Positions 1-6,174 of a stretch of DNA of 16,141 bases are shown one piece after another. Source of the stretch: CAYLXX01 sp964387955 (GTDB taxonomy: Bacteria; Patescibacteriota; Microgenomatia; UBA1406; GWC2-37-13); the NCBI GenBank assembly GCA_964387955.1, contig CAYLXX010000021.1:1-16141 (forward strand). The letters run 5' to 3'. The notes under the pieces are model-generated. The model had not been told where the DNA came from. It was given only the letters and a program-made list of their open reading frames with translations, and made no database searches. The position numbers and the translations under genes were made by a program. Each line of letters begins with the position of its first letter. The first letter of the stretch is position 1.

Positions 1-18
1 TTTTGTTTGAGGTAATAC

Positions 19-75
19 TGAGATGTTAGATCGAAGCGATCACAAGTGAGATGTTGGTTTAACTATAGCAAACCA
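19..75 (+). other. Short structured stretch at the left edge
   Basis: No gene is visible in 1-236. This part holds a 9-base direct repeat TGAGATGTT (19-27 and 47-55) flanking a small hairpin GATCG-AAG-CGATC (29-41). A second hairpin, TGGTTT (55-60) with AAACCA (70-75), follows. It could be the end of an RNA gene or a terminator of an upstream gene, but there is no U-tract and no known RNA family is recognised. Confidence 0.25.
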
Positions 76-197
76 TTAAAATTAAGTCAAATTTGTGCAA
101 GAAAATCGTAAGAACTGGGTAAGAGAGTGTGGCTTTGGAAAGCTACAAAGCACTAATTGTAAGAAATTACTTTAAAATACATAAAAGGTATGTATTC

Positions 198-226
198 TTG
201 CGTATTTATCACTTAGTCATTACAAT
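198..226 (+). promoter_or_regulatory. Putative sigma70-type promoter of the Nudix gene
   Basis: A -35-like TTGCGT at 198-203 and a -10-like TACAAT at 221-226 are separated by 17 bases. The -10 ends 10 bases before the ATG at 237, so the mRNA leader would be only a few bases. This placement supports 237 rather than the upstream in-frame TTG/ATG-like codons as the start. Hexamers were matched by eye. Confidence 0.45.
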
Positions 227-236
227 AAATTTACAT

Positions 237-692
237 ATGGACAAAAAATGGGTTATTGTCAACGTTGAAGGAGCGATCTATAAAGAAGATAAATGGCTCA
301 TGATTAAACGAGGGCAAGGAGAATCTCATGCCCCCGGCAGAATTGCGCTTGTGGGAGGTAAGGTAGAAGAAGCAGCTGAATTTGAAATCTCAATGCATAT
401 TCTTGAGCGTACTCTGAAACGTGAAATTAAAGAAGAAGTCGGAATTGAGGTAGAAGACAAGATGAGTTATATCGTCAGCACTTCATTTATTTCAGATAGC
501 GGGAATCCGGTGGTGAATGTAGTTTTTTTATGTAAATATAAAAGCGGTGATGCTCGCGTCCAAGATCCAAATGAAATTGAAGAGGTCTATTGGATGACGC
601 TTGATGAAATCATTAAAGAACCAAAAACTATCTCTAATATCAAAGAAATTTTAAAAATCGCAGTCGAAAAACGTCTCTCAGGATTTCTCTAA
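237..692 (+). CDS. Nudix hydrolase family protein
   Basis: This is a 151-residue protein of the Nudix superfamily, which hydrolyses nucleoside diphosphates linked to another moiety; the substrate cannot be told from sequence. The Nudix box is seen as GGKVE (40-44) followed, after a spacer longer than usual, by REIKEEVGI (62-70). The last part carries the metal-binding glutamates. The extra residues between the Gly and Arg-Glu halves match a Nudix subtype with an extended loop. The frame stays open upstream to about 129, but those residues are lysine- and aromatic-rich with no family resemblance. The ATG at 237 sits just behind a promoter-like pair and starts directly at the first Nudix strand. 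No Shine-Dalgarno is visible. The gene converges on the PurO-like gene with one base between the stops. Confidence 0.85.
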   Translation: MDKKWVIVNVEGAIYKEDKWLMIKRGQGESHAPGRIALVGGKVEEAAEFEISMHILERTLKREIKEEVGIEVEDKMSYIVSTSFISDSGNPVVNVVFLCKYKSGDARVQDPNEIEEVYWMTLDEIIKEPKTISNIKEILKIAVEKRLSGFL

Positions 693-693
693 T

Positions 694-1479
694 TTAACCA
701 AGTGGTTGATCACCAAGCTGATTGCGAATAGCATATGATATTTCTCCTGTTTCTCTATGTATACCCTTAACTACTAGAGAAACCTTATTGGCTAGATTCA
801 GTAGATTCCAGTAATTATCGGCTATATTTTCGGCGTCGCCTTCAAGAAGAACCGGATACGGCCTGTCTTCAAATGCTGGTAAAGGATCACCGTCCCCTTT
901 ATATGTATGAAAACATAATCCTTCACCAGGTTTAATCCCATTTACGTCTTCAAGGATACTTCGTCTAACTGCTTCATCAGAATCAGGCGCTGCTTTTTTA
1001 ATTGTTGAAAATACATAAGAAGTATATTCATGATGCGGATAAATAATACCAGTTATGCGAGGCGTAAAATTTGGACTGTCTGGTTCATAAGTACGAGTCT
1101 TTAAAGCGTCGTTATAACCACGATGTTTCGCAAAATATTCAGCCACTGTATCAGTCTGATCTCCGTTGGAAACAATATGTGCTAAGCCATCCTCAGTTTC
1201 TGCTATACGCATGGCATTGTAAATAATAAGCGACGGGTTGGTGATTTTACTAGGATCGTACGGAACTGTTCGTACAACGTCACTTTCTCTTATTAAGAGT
1301 CTATTCCGTGAATTTTCACTTCTTCCCATTATCCAATAGACTTGTGTCAATAAATCCCCTGTATTATTCACTCCCATAATGATTCCTCTTCCAGGATAAG
1401 TATTTTGTCGAAGCGCTTCCATATTAAGTTGCGCTTCGGATTGAAATCCTTTTAGTGCTTCGGGGTCAAATTGAGCCAT
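694..1479 (-). CDS. IMP cyclohydrolase (PurO)-like protein
   Basis: This 261-residue protein resembles the PurO-type IMP cyclohydrolase family (Pfam IMP_cyclohyd). In archaea PurO closes the ring of FAICAR to make IMP, the last step of purine synthesis. Conserved blocks visible are PGRGIIMGV (29-37), QVYWIMGRSENSRNR (46-60), NGDQTD (105-110), EPDSPNFTPRI (132-142) and HTYKGDGDPLPAF (191-203). There is no signal peptide, so it is probably cytosolic. No other purine gene lies nearby, so the pathway role is not supported by context; bacterial members of this family are often annotated only by homology. The ATG at 1479 lies 14 bases behind a good -10 and lacks a Shine-Dalgarno, suggesting a short leader. 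The gene is probably transcribed apart from the cupredoxin gene 56 bases upstream. Confidence 0.82.
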   Translation of the reverse strand: MAQFDPEALKGFQSEAQLNMEALRQNTYPGRGIIMGVNNTGDLLTQVYWIMGRSENSRNRLLIRESDVVRTVPYDPSKITNPSLIIYNAMRIAETEDGLAHIVSNGDQTDTVAEYFAKHRGYNDALKTRTYEPDSPNFTPRITGIIYPHHEYTSYVFSTIKKAAPDSDEAVRRSILEDVNGIKPGEGLCFHTYKGDGDPLPAFEDRPYPVLLEGDAENIADNYWNLLNLANKVSLVVKGIHRETGEISYAIRNQLGDQPLG

Positions 1480-1493
1480 AGTAAGATGGCAGT

Positions 1494-1528
1494 AGTATAA
1501 ACTATAACTTAGACTCTTGCAAGACTCT
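1494..1528 (-). promoter_or_regulatory. Promoter of the PurO-like gene with overlapping repeat
   Basis: On the minus strand, TTGCAA (1522-1517) and TATACT (1499-1494) are 17 bases apart, close to the sigma70 consensus. The -35 lies inside the 10-bp palindrome TCTTGCAAGA (1515-1524). That palindrome is also part of a direct repeat AGACTCT at 1511-1517 and 1522-1528, with an 11-base period (one helical turn). The arrangement could be an operator over the -35. The promoter call is fair; the operator call is speculative. Confidence 0.5.
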
Positions 1529-1535
1529 ATCGCTA

Positions 1536-1952
1536 CTATTTAACGATAACGGTGGCCTTCATGTTGGGATGAACTGTACAGTGATACGTAAATGTGCCTG
1601 CTTTATCAAAAGTAATTGTTTTTGACTCATTTTGATCCAAAATTCCGGTATCAAACGTGTTATCGTCGGCAGTTGCTGAGTGACCAGAGGTATCTTTATT
1701 GGTCCATGTCACTTTATCCCCAACATTCACTGTGATCGTCGACTGAGAATAAGCAAAATCTTTAATCGTCACTGTATTGCCTGTAGTCGTGGTCTCTGAT
1801 GGTTGAGATGGGGATGTTGTCTCCATCATTCCCGTTGGGCTTGGGTTGGCGGGTGTCGTTGTCGACCCCGATTTACCTTTCGACATAAACATAAATGCGC
1901 CAAGACCTAAAACAACCACCAATACAACTATCCAAATAATGTTTTTATTCAT
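1536..1952 (-). CDS. Membrane-anchored cupredoxin (plastocyanin/amicyanin-like)
   Basis: This 138-residue blue-copper-type protein would carry electrons or bind copper on the outer face of the membrane. Residues 5-23 form one hydrophobic segment (signal anchor). A Ser/Thr/Pro-rich linker (about 28-58) follows, then a single cupredoxin domain (59-138). The full type-1 copper ligand set is visible: His91 (SGHSAT), Cys125, His128 and Met131 (in YHCTVHPNM). The ATG at 1952 is chosen because GGAGG (1966-1962) sits 8 bases upstream; the in-frame GTG at 1961 overlaps that Shine-Dalgarno and is unlikely. The Shine-Dalgarno lies directly after the stop of the sugar-dehydrogenase-like gene, so the two form an operon and may be redox partners. 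It differs from the two cupredoxin-like domains of the rightward copper operon, which lack this ligand set. Confidence 0.9.
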   Translation of the reverse strand: MNKNIIWIVVLVVVLGLGAFMFMSKGKSGSTTTPANPSPTGMMETTSPSQPSETTTTGNTVTIKDFAYSQSTITVNVGDKVTWTNKDTSGHSATADDNTFDTGILDQNESKTITFDKAGTFTYHCTVHPNMKATVIVK

Positions 1953-1967
1953 ATTTTTCACCTCCCT

Positions 1968-3239
1968 TCATTGCATTGAAACTTGGTAAATATTTCGCTC
2001 CATAATATCACCAAAATATATATTTTTCGTGTCATTATCAACTGCTAAGCCTATTGGATGAGCTAATTTCCCTTCCCCGCTTGCTGCTCTTTGTATAAAC
2101 GGCGCAAGAGAAATTCTATCTTGTATGCCATGATAAATTGTACCTAAAAGAATCTTCTTACCCGGTTCATTAGACTTTGATCCTGTCTTGCCAAACATGG
2201 TTACCAGCACATATTGCTGATTTGCTCCCAGCGTTGGTAATTTATCGTTGTTATAAAAAGCCACACTCACAGCAGTTTGAGTCGGTGCCCAGCGATACAG
2301 CACTGCATCTCCCCCTTGATCAAACGGTGAAAGTACTGATCGTAACAGACTCGACTCAGTGCCATCCCAATTAAACGTCAATTCCTTATTGTTTTCTCCA
2401 TTGGCATCAAAAAATTTACCATACATTAGTCGGTCATAGTTGTTGGGACCGGTATCGGCAATCATAATTTTGCCTGTATCTGCATTGTAAGCCATCGGTG
2501 GAGAGTTGCGGATACCAATTGCTTGTACTTTCGGAGAAGAAGGAAAAGGCCGTTTGCCATCTGCCACTAATCCATCGCGCTTGATCAAAATCAATTTACC
2601 AGCTTCAAGTGCCGGATCAAGCGCTCGTTTAGCAGTGAAGCCTTCACCGAGCGAAAAAAGTATATGCGGCCGGCCGCTTATCATAACTCCCACTCCATCT
2701 TGTATCTGATGAGAGGAATTGCCTGGGGTATTAGCCTCAAAAATCATCTCTGGGTTGCGGCCAAAGACCTCATCGCCTTCCTTGCGAAAAGTGACACGAG
2801 TGACGCGATTGCGAAAATCTTTGTTTCCCTGGACATATGAATAGGTAAAAAATACGTCTCCAGAACTATCAAAATCTGCACCAAAAAACATGCCTGTCAA
2901 GCCTGCTTCTCGTGGAGGAAAACCAGGCTGTGCAGTTTGCACTATAAAAAATGGCTTAATTTGTTTTTCAAAAACGCCGCTTACTTTCTGATACACCCAC
3001 ACAGTGCCAGACAATGTCGCCACAAGCATATAGTGATTATCTGGTGTAATTTTGATATTAGTTACTTGACCAATATTTTCTTGAAAAATTGAAACAGTAG
3101 CGTTGGGTAAAACTGATTCGTATAATGGCAAATTTGTGCTTGATTGCGGGGTTACAAAAATTGTTTGTTGTCTGATAAAGAAAAAATATATAGCGACTCC
3201 TAACCCAAAAAACAGTAGTAAAAATATAATCCTCTTCAT
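1968..3239 (-). CDS. Membrane-anchored sugar dehydrogenase-like (PQQ-GDH type) beta-propeller
   Basis: This 423-residue protein resembles the soluble glucose/sorbosone dehydrogenase beta-propeller family, whose characterised members oxidise sugars with PQQ. Residues 2-22 form a hydrophobic signal anchor; the rest would be outside the membrane. Family-like segments are the first blade pair (TNIKITPDNHYMLVATLSGTV), a SSHQIQDGVG stretch with His177 where the family's catalytic His usually lies, a GKLILIKRDG segment, AIGIRNSPPMAYNADTGK and the closing blade HPIGLAVDNDTKNIYFGD. No PQQ synthesis gene is present, so the cofactor is unproven and it could be a non-enzymatic propeller. The ATG at 3239 is preferred; an earlier in-frame ATG (3257) lies inside the predicted -10. 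An AGGAG sits only one base before the chosen ATG, too close for a normal ribosome-binding site. The type-1 cupredoxin gene follows immediately. Confidence 0.78.
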   Translation of the reverse strand: MKRIIFLLLFFGLGVAIYFFFIRQQTIFVTPQSSTNLPLYESVLPNATVSIFQENIGQVTNIKITPDNHYMLVATLSGTVWVYQKVSGVFEKQIKPFFIVQTAQPGFPPREAGLTGMFFGADFDSSGDVFFTYSYVQGNKDFRNRVTRVTFRKEGDEVFGRNPEMIFEANTPGNSSHQIQDGVGVMISGRPHILFSLGEGFTAKRALDPALEAGKLILIKRDGLVADGKRPFPSSPKVQAIGIRNSPPMAYNADTGKIMIADTGPNNYDRLMYGKFFDANGENNKELTFNWDGTESSLLRSVLSPFDQGGDAVLYRWAPTQTAVSVAFYNNDKLPTLGANQQYVLVTMFGKTGSKSNEPGKKILLGTIYHGIQDRISLAPFIQRAASGEGKLAHPIGLAVDNDTKNIYFGDIMERNIYQVSMQ

Positions 3240-3255
3240 ACTCCTATGATATACC

Positions 3256-3283
3256 ATTATAGGATTTGCCGTTGACAGTTCAA
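3256..3283 (-). promoter_or_regulatory. Leftward promoter of the dehydrogenase-cupredoxin operon
   Basis: On the minus strand, TTGAAC (3283-3278) and TATAAT (3261-3256) are 16 bases apart. The -10 is a perfect consensus. Its -35 abuts the left palindrome of the putative CsoR operator (3284-3293), so a bound CsoR would block this promoter too. A 6-bp inverted repeat, TCCTAT (3242-3247) and ATAGGA (3259-3264), spans the -10 and the start region. Confidence 0.55.
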
Positions 3284-3298
3284 ACCTATAGGTATACT
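3272..3298 (+). promoter_or_regulatory. Rightward promoter of the csoR copper operon
   Basis: A perfect -35 TTGACA lies at 3272-3277. The best -10 is TATACT at 3293-3298 (15-base spacer); TACTAT at 3295-3300 gives a 17-base spacer with a poorer match. One operator palindrome fills the spacer and touches the -10; the other begins a few bases downstream, near the expected transcription start. Confidence 0.6.
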
Positions 3299-3318
3299 AT
3301 ATCCCTATAGGGGGGATA
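3284..3318. promoter_or_regulatory. Putative CsoR operator: two tandem palindromes
   Basis: Two perfect 10-bp palindromes share the core CTATAG: ACCTATAGGT (3284-3293) and CCCTATAGGG (3303-3312). Their centres are 19 bp apart, roughly two helical turns. The second extends as TATCCC ... GGGATA (3302-3305 outward to 3318), resembling the GC-tract pseudo-palindromes bound by CsoR proteins. Its G-run (3310-3315) also serves as the Shine-Dalgarno of csoR. The position directly before csoR, over two divergent promoters, supports an autoregulated copper switch. Binding is inferred. Confidence 0.65.
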
Positions 3319-3319
3319 T

Positions 3320-3595
3320 ATGACATATACACCAAAAAGTCTTAAGGAGCGTAAACTACACCGACTGAAGATCGCCCAAGGCCATTTACAAAAGGTAATT
3401 ACCATGGTTGACAAAGACGAATACTGCATTGATATTATTCACCAATCTTTAGCTGTCCAAAATGCTCTGAAAAGCATTGACAATCTTATTCTTGAAAATC
3501 ACCTTAAAATGTGTGCAGTCGATGCGATTAAAAAAGGTAAAAGCACTGAGGCAATCGCCGAAATTATGCAGGTGCTTGAGAAAAGACATACATGA
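3320..3595 (+). CDS. csoR: CsoR-family copper-sensing repressor
   Basis: This 91-residue all-helical regulator belongs to the CsoR/RcnR family (DUF156). Such proteins bind DNA as tetramers and release it when Cu(I) binds. The Cu(I) ligands are present as Cys36, His61 and Cys65, and second-shell Tyr35 and Glu81 are also present. This is the same numbering as in Mycobacterium tuberculosis CsoR, which favours copper over nickel/cobalt (RcnR) or formaldehyde (FrmR) sensing. The basic N-terminal helix (KSLKERKLHRLKIAQGHLQ) is the usual DNA-contact region. The start has a strong G-run Shine-Dalgarno (3310-3315) four bases upstream, which lies inside the putative operator. The stop overlaps the next gene's start as ATGA, and the neighbours are copper proteins, so the copper assignment is well supported. 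Confidence 0.95.
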   Translation: MTYTPKSLKERKLHRLKIAQGHLQKVITMVDKDEYCIDIIHQSLAVQNALKSIDNLILENHLKMCAVDAIKKGKSTEAIAEIMQVLEKRHT

Positions 3596-3951
3596 CGCTG
3601 GATAAAATTTTAGTTACATTATTAGGTATCACGGGAATTATTTTCACCTACTGGTTTTTTTTGATGCGAAAAGAAACTGTAGTCGCTGCTCAAGATAATA
3701 TCGATATTCTAGTTAAGGGCGGATATAAACCTGATGTAATTTCGATTCCTGTTGGAAAACCTACAACTTTGCATTTCCTCCGTCAGGATCCTTCAACTTG
3801 CCTTGAAGAAGTTATTATCCCGGAATTTAAAGTAAGACAGTATTTACCGATGAATAAAAAAACTTCCATCACGATTAACCCTGTAAAAAAAGGCACGTAC
3901 GAGATTGTATGCGGTATGAATATGTTTCATGGGAAATTAATTGTTACTTAA
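3592..3951 (+). CDS. Membrane-anchored cupredoxin-like protein with atypical Cys/Met ligands
   Basis: This 119-residue protein has an N-terminal membrane anchor (about residues 5-25) and one cupredoxin-like beta domain (35-119) of the Cupredoxin_1 type. The classical His-Cys-His-Met set is not seen. Possible metal ligands are Cys70 (STCLEE), Cys107, Met109, Met111 and His113 (VCGMNMFHG). A thiolate/thioether set of this kind would suit Cu(I) better than blue-copper electron transfer; this is inference. The same Cys ... CxMxM pattern recurs in the C-terminal domain of the gene at 6171-7499, so the two domains look like paralogues. The ATG overlaps the csoR stop (ATGA), indicating translational coupling. 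It probably accepts or buffers copper outside the membrane for the adjacent ATPase. Confidence 0.82.
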   Translation: MTLDKILVTLLGITGIIFTYWFFLMRKETVVAAQDNIDILVKGGYKPDVISIPVGKPTTLHFLRQDPSTCLEEVIIPEFKVRQYLPMNKKTSITINPVKKGTYEIVCGMNMFHGKLIVT

Positions 3952-3954
3952 AAT

Positions 3955-6174
3955 ATGAATCAATTACGAAAAATTTTACATATCAAAGGCATGCACTGTG
4001 CTTCCTGTGTTTATCGGGTGGAAAAAGAATTGAAAAAAGTTTTGGGTGTAAAAAATGCAGTTGTTAATTTAGCTACCAATCAAGCTCTTGTCACATATGA
4101 TGCCGATCAGGTATTAAATGAACACTTAAAAGATGCCGTCACACATGCCGGTTATAAAGCAGTAACCGAAGATGAAGAATCAGATGAAGAACGTGAGAAA
4201 GAATTGGAAAAAGACACTCGAAAACTGCTTACAAAGGTCACAGTAAGTTTGACTGCGGGAGCACTTCTTATATGGGGTAGTTTCCCAGGACTTATGGATA
4301 CTGCACCTGCCTTGCTTAAAAACGGGTGGGTGCAATTTCTCATCGCCACACCAATTCAATTCTGGGCAGGTGCGGACTTTTATCGATCCGCTTTCTCTTC
4401 TTTAAAAAATCGCCTAGCCAACATGGACACGCTCGTGGCTATGGGAACAACGGTTGCATATACATACTCCGTTTTCGTAAGTTTATTCCCCAATATTGTT
4501 TCACAAATCGGACTGGAACAAATGCACTACTATGATGTTTCAGTTATTGTGATTGGTTTAATCTTACTTGGAAGATATCTAGAAACAAAAGCCAAAGGCA
4601 AAACATCAGAAGCCATCAAAAAACTTCTTACACTACAAGCAAAAACTGCCAGAGTGGTCCGCAACGGCAAAGAAATAGATATTCCGATTGATCAAGTTCA
4701 AGTTGGTGATTTGATTCGTGTGAGACCCGGTGAAAAAATTCCAGTTGATGGCATCATCACTGAAGGTAAATCTTCAATCGATGAATCAATGCTCACTGGC
4801 GAAAGTATTCCGATCGATAAAACCAAAAACGATGCTGTGATTGGTGCCACTATGAACAAAACAGGGTCATTCGTATTTAAGACGACTAAAGTCGGTTCTC
4901 AAACCATGCTGGCCCAAATTGTGAAACTTGTTCAAGAAGCCCAAGGTAGTAAAGCACCTATCCAACGCTTAGCAGATATTATTTCATCATATTTCGTGCC
5001 GATTGTTGTAATGATTGCTATTGCTACATTTGCTATCTGGTATGTTTTCGGCCCACCACCATCATACCTTTATGGACTTCTTAATATGGTAGCTGTTCTC
5101 ATCATTGCTTGTCCCTGTGCAATGGGTTTGGCGACTCCGACTGCAATTATGGTTGGCACTGGACGAGGAGCAGAGCATGGTATTCTTATCAAAGACGCTG
5201 CTAGTCTCGAAACCGCACATAAAATACAAACTATTATTTTTGATAAAACAGGTACTTTAACTCAGGGCACACCAAAAGTAATTAATATTATCCCTTACGG
5301 CAAAGTGAATGAAAAAGAGATTTTAACGCTTGCTGCCTCAATCGAAAAAAATTCCGAACACTCTCTGGCGGATGCCATAGTTCGTGAGGCAAATGAGAAA
5401 AATATAGTGCTTAAAAAAATTGCCGAATTCCAAGCGATTCCTGGTCTTGGAGTCAAAGGGACAATTGATGGCAAAAAAATTCTTTTGGGTAATCGAAAAC
5501 TTATGGATCGGGAAAAAGTTCCCTCTGAAAATAAAGATATTGAAAAATTAGAGAACGAAGGTAAAACAATCATGCTTTTGGCAAGTGACAAAAAACTCAT
5601 TGGTTTAATTGCAGTTGCTGATCCCATAAAAGAACATGCCAAAGAAACAGTTGAATTATTGAGTAAACAAAATATCGAGTCGATAATGATTACCGGCGAC
5701 AACAACAAGACTGCGGCGGCAATCGCCTCTCAAGTCGGAATCAAAAAAGTATTAGCCGAAGTTTTACCTGATGAAAAAGAATCAGAAGTCAAAAAAATCC
5801 AACAAACTGGTAAAGTTGTAGCGATGATTGGCGACGGCATCAATGATGCTCCGGCGCTTGCCGCCGCCGATGTGGGTATTGCAATTGGCACGGGTACCGA
5901 TGTTGCCATCGAGGCAGCGGATATCACTCTCGTCAACAAAGATTTACGGTCCATCGTGAAAGCCATTTCACTTTCCAAAAAAACCATGAAAATTATCAAA
6001 CTCAATCTTTTCTGGGCTTTTGCATATAACGTCATACTTATTCCTGTTGCCGCAGGTTTACTTTATCCTTTTTTTGGAATTTTATTAAATCCCATTTTTG
6101 CATCTATGGCTATGGCACTCTCATCGGTATCGGTTGTTGCCAATTCACTGAGATTAAAAGGAATGAAGATATGA
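3955..6174 (+). CDS. copA: Cu(I)-exporting P1B-type ATPase
   Basis: This 739-residue P-type ATPase pumps Cu(I) out of the cytosol using ATP. In order: an HMA domain with GMHCASC (12-18), membrane helices, the actuator TGES (281-284), the transport motif Cys386-Pro387-Cys388, the phosphorylated Asp430 in DKTGTLT, the nucleotide-binding His469 and the hinge GDGIND (626-631). Near the end come Tyr691-Asn692 and the M(720)ALSS segment, the YN and MxxSS signatures of Cu(I) pumps (P1B-1). The length is normal for a single-HMA CopA. One variation: the usual HP dipeptide in the nucleotide domain is His-Ser (EHSLA). The gene starts 3 bases after the previous stop with no clear Shine-Dalgarno and overlaps the next gene as ATGA, so it is probably translationally coupled within the CsoR-controlled operon. 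Confidence 0.95.
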   Translation: MNQLRKILHIKGMHCASCVYRVEKELKKVLGVKNAVVNLATNQALVTYDADQVLNEHLKDAVTHAGYKAVTEDEESDEEREKELEKDTRKLLTKVTVSLTAGALLIWGSFPGLMDTAPALLKNGWVQFLIATPIQFWAGADFYRSAFSSLKNRLANMDTLVAMGTTVAYTYSVFVSLFPNIVSQIGLEQMHYYDVSVIVIGLILLGRYLETKAKGKTSEAIKKLLTLQAKTARVVRNGKEIDIPIDQVQVGDLIRVRPGEKIPVDGIITEGKSSIDESMLTGESIPIDKTKNDAVIGATMNKTGSFVFKTTKVGSQTMLAQIVKLVQEAQGSKAPIQRLADIISSYFVPIVVMIAIATFAIWYVFGPPPSYLYGLLNMVAVLIIACPCAMGLATPTAIMVGTGRGAEHGILIKDAASLETAHKIQTIIFDKTGTLTQGTPKVINIIPYGKVNEKEILTLAASIEKNSEHSLADAIVREANEKNIVLKKIAEFQAIPGLGVKGTIDGKKILLGNRKLMDREKVPSENKDIEKLENEGKTIMLLASDKKLIGLIAVADPIKEHAKETVELLSKQNIESIMITGDNNKTAAAIASQVGIKKVLAEVLPDEKESEVKKIQQTGKVVAMIGDGINDAPALAAADVGIAIGTGTDVAIEAADITLVNKDLRSIVKAISLSKKTMKIIKLNLFWAFAYNVILIPVAAGLLYPFFGILLNPIFASMAMALSSVSVVANSLRLKGMKI

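Noticed and set aside
1..80. Possible 3' end of an rRNA or other structured RNA
   Set aside because: The hairpins are short and none of the conserved strings of 23S, 5S, tmRNA or tRNA ends could be matched by eye.
129..236. N-terminal extension of the Nudix protein
   Set aside because: The ATG at 237 begins the domain and follows a promoter-like pair; the upstream residues resemble translated non-coding DNA.
3240..3257. Upstream in-frame ATG for the propeller gene
   Set aside because: It lies within the predicted -10 TATAAT, so it would not be in the mRNA.
3593..6174. Recoding of TGA (as in some small-genome lineages)
   Set aside because: TGA terminates csoR, copA and the propeller gene at natural protein ends, so it works as a stop.
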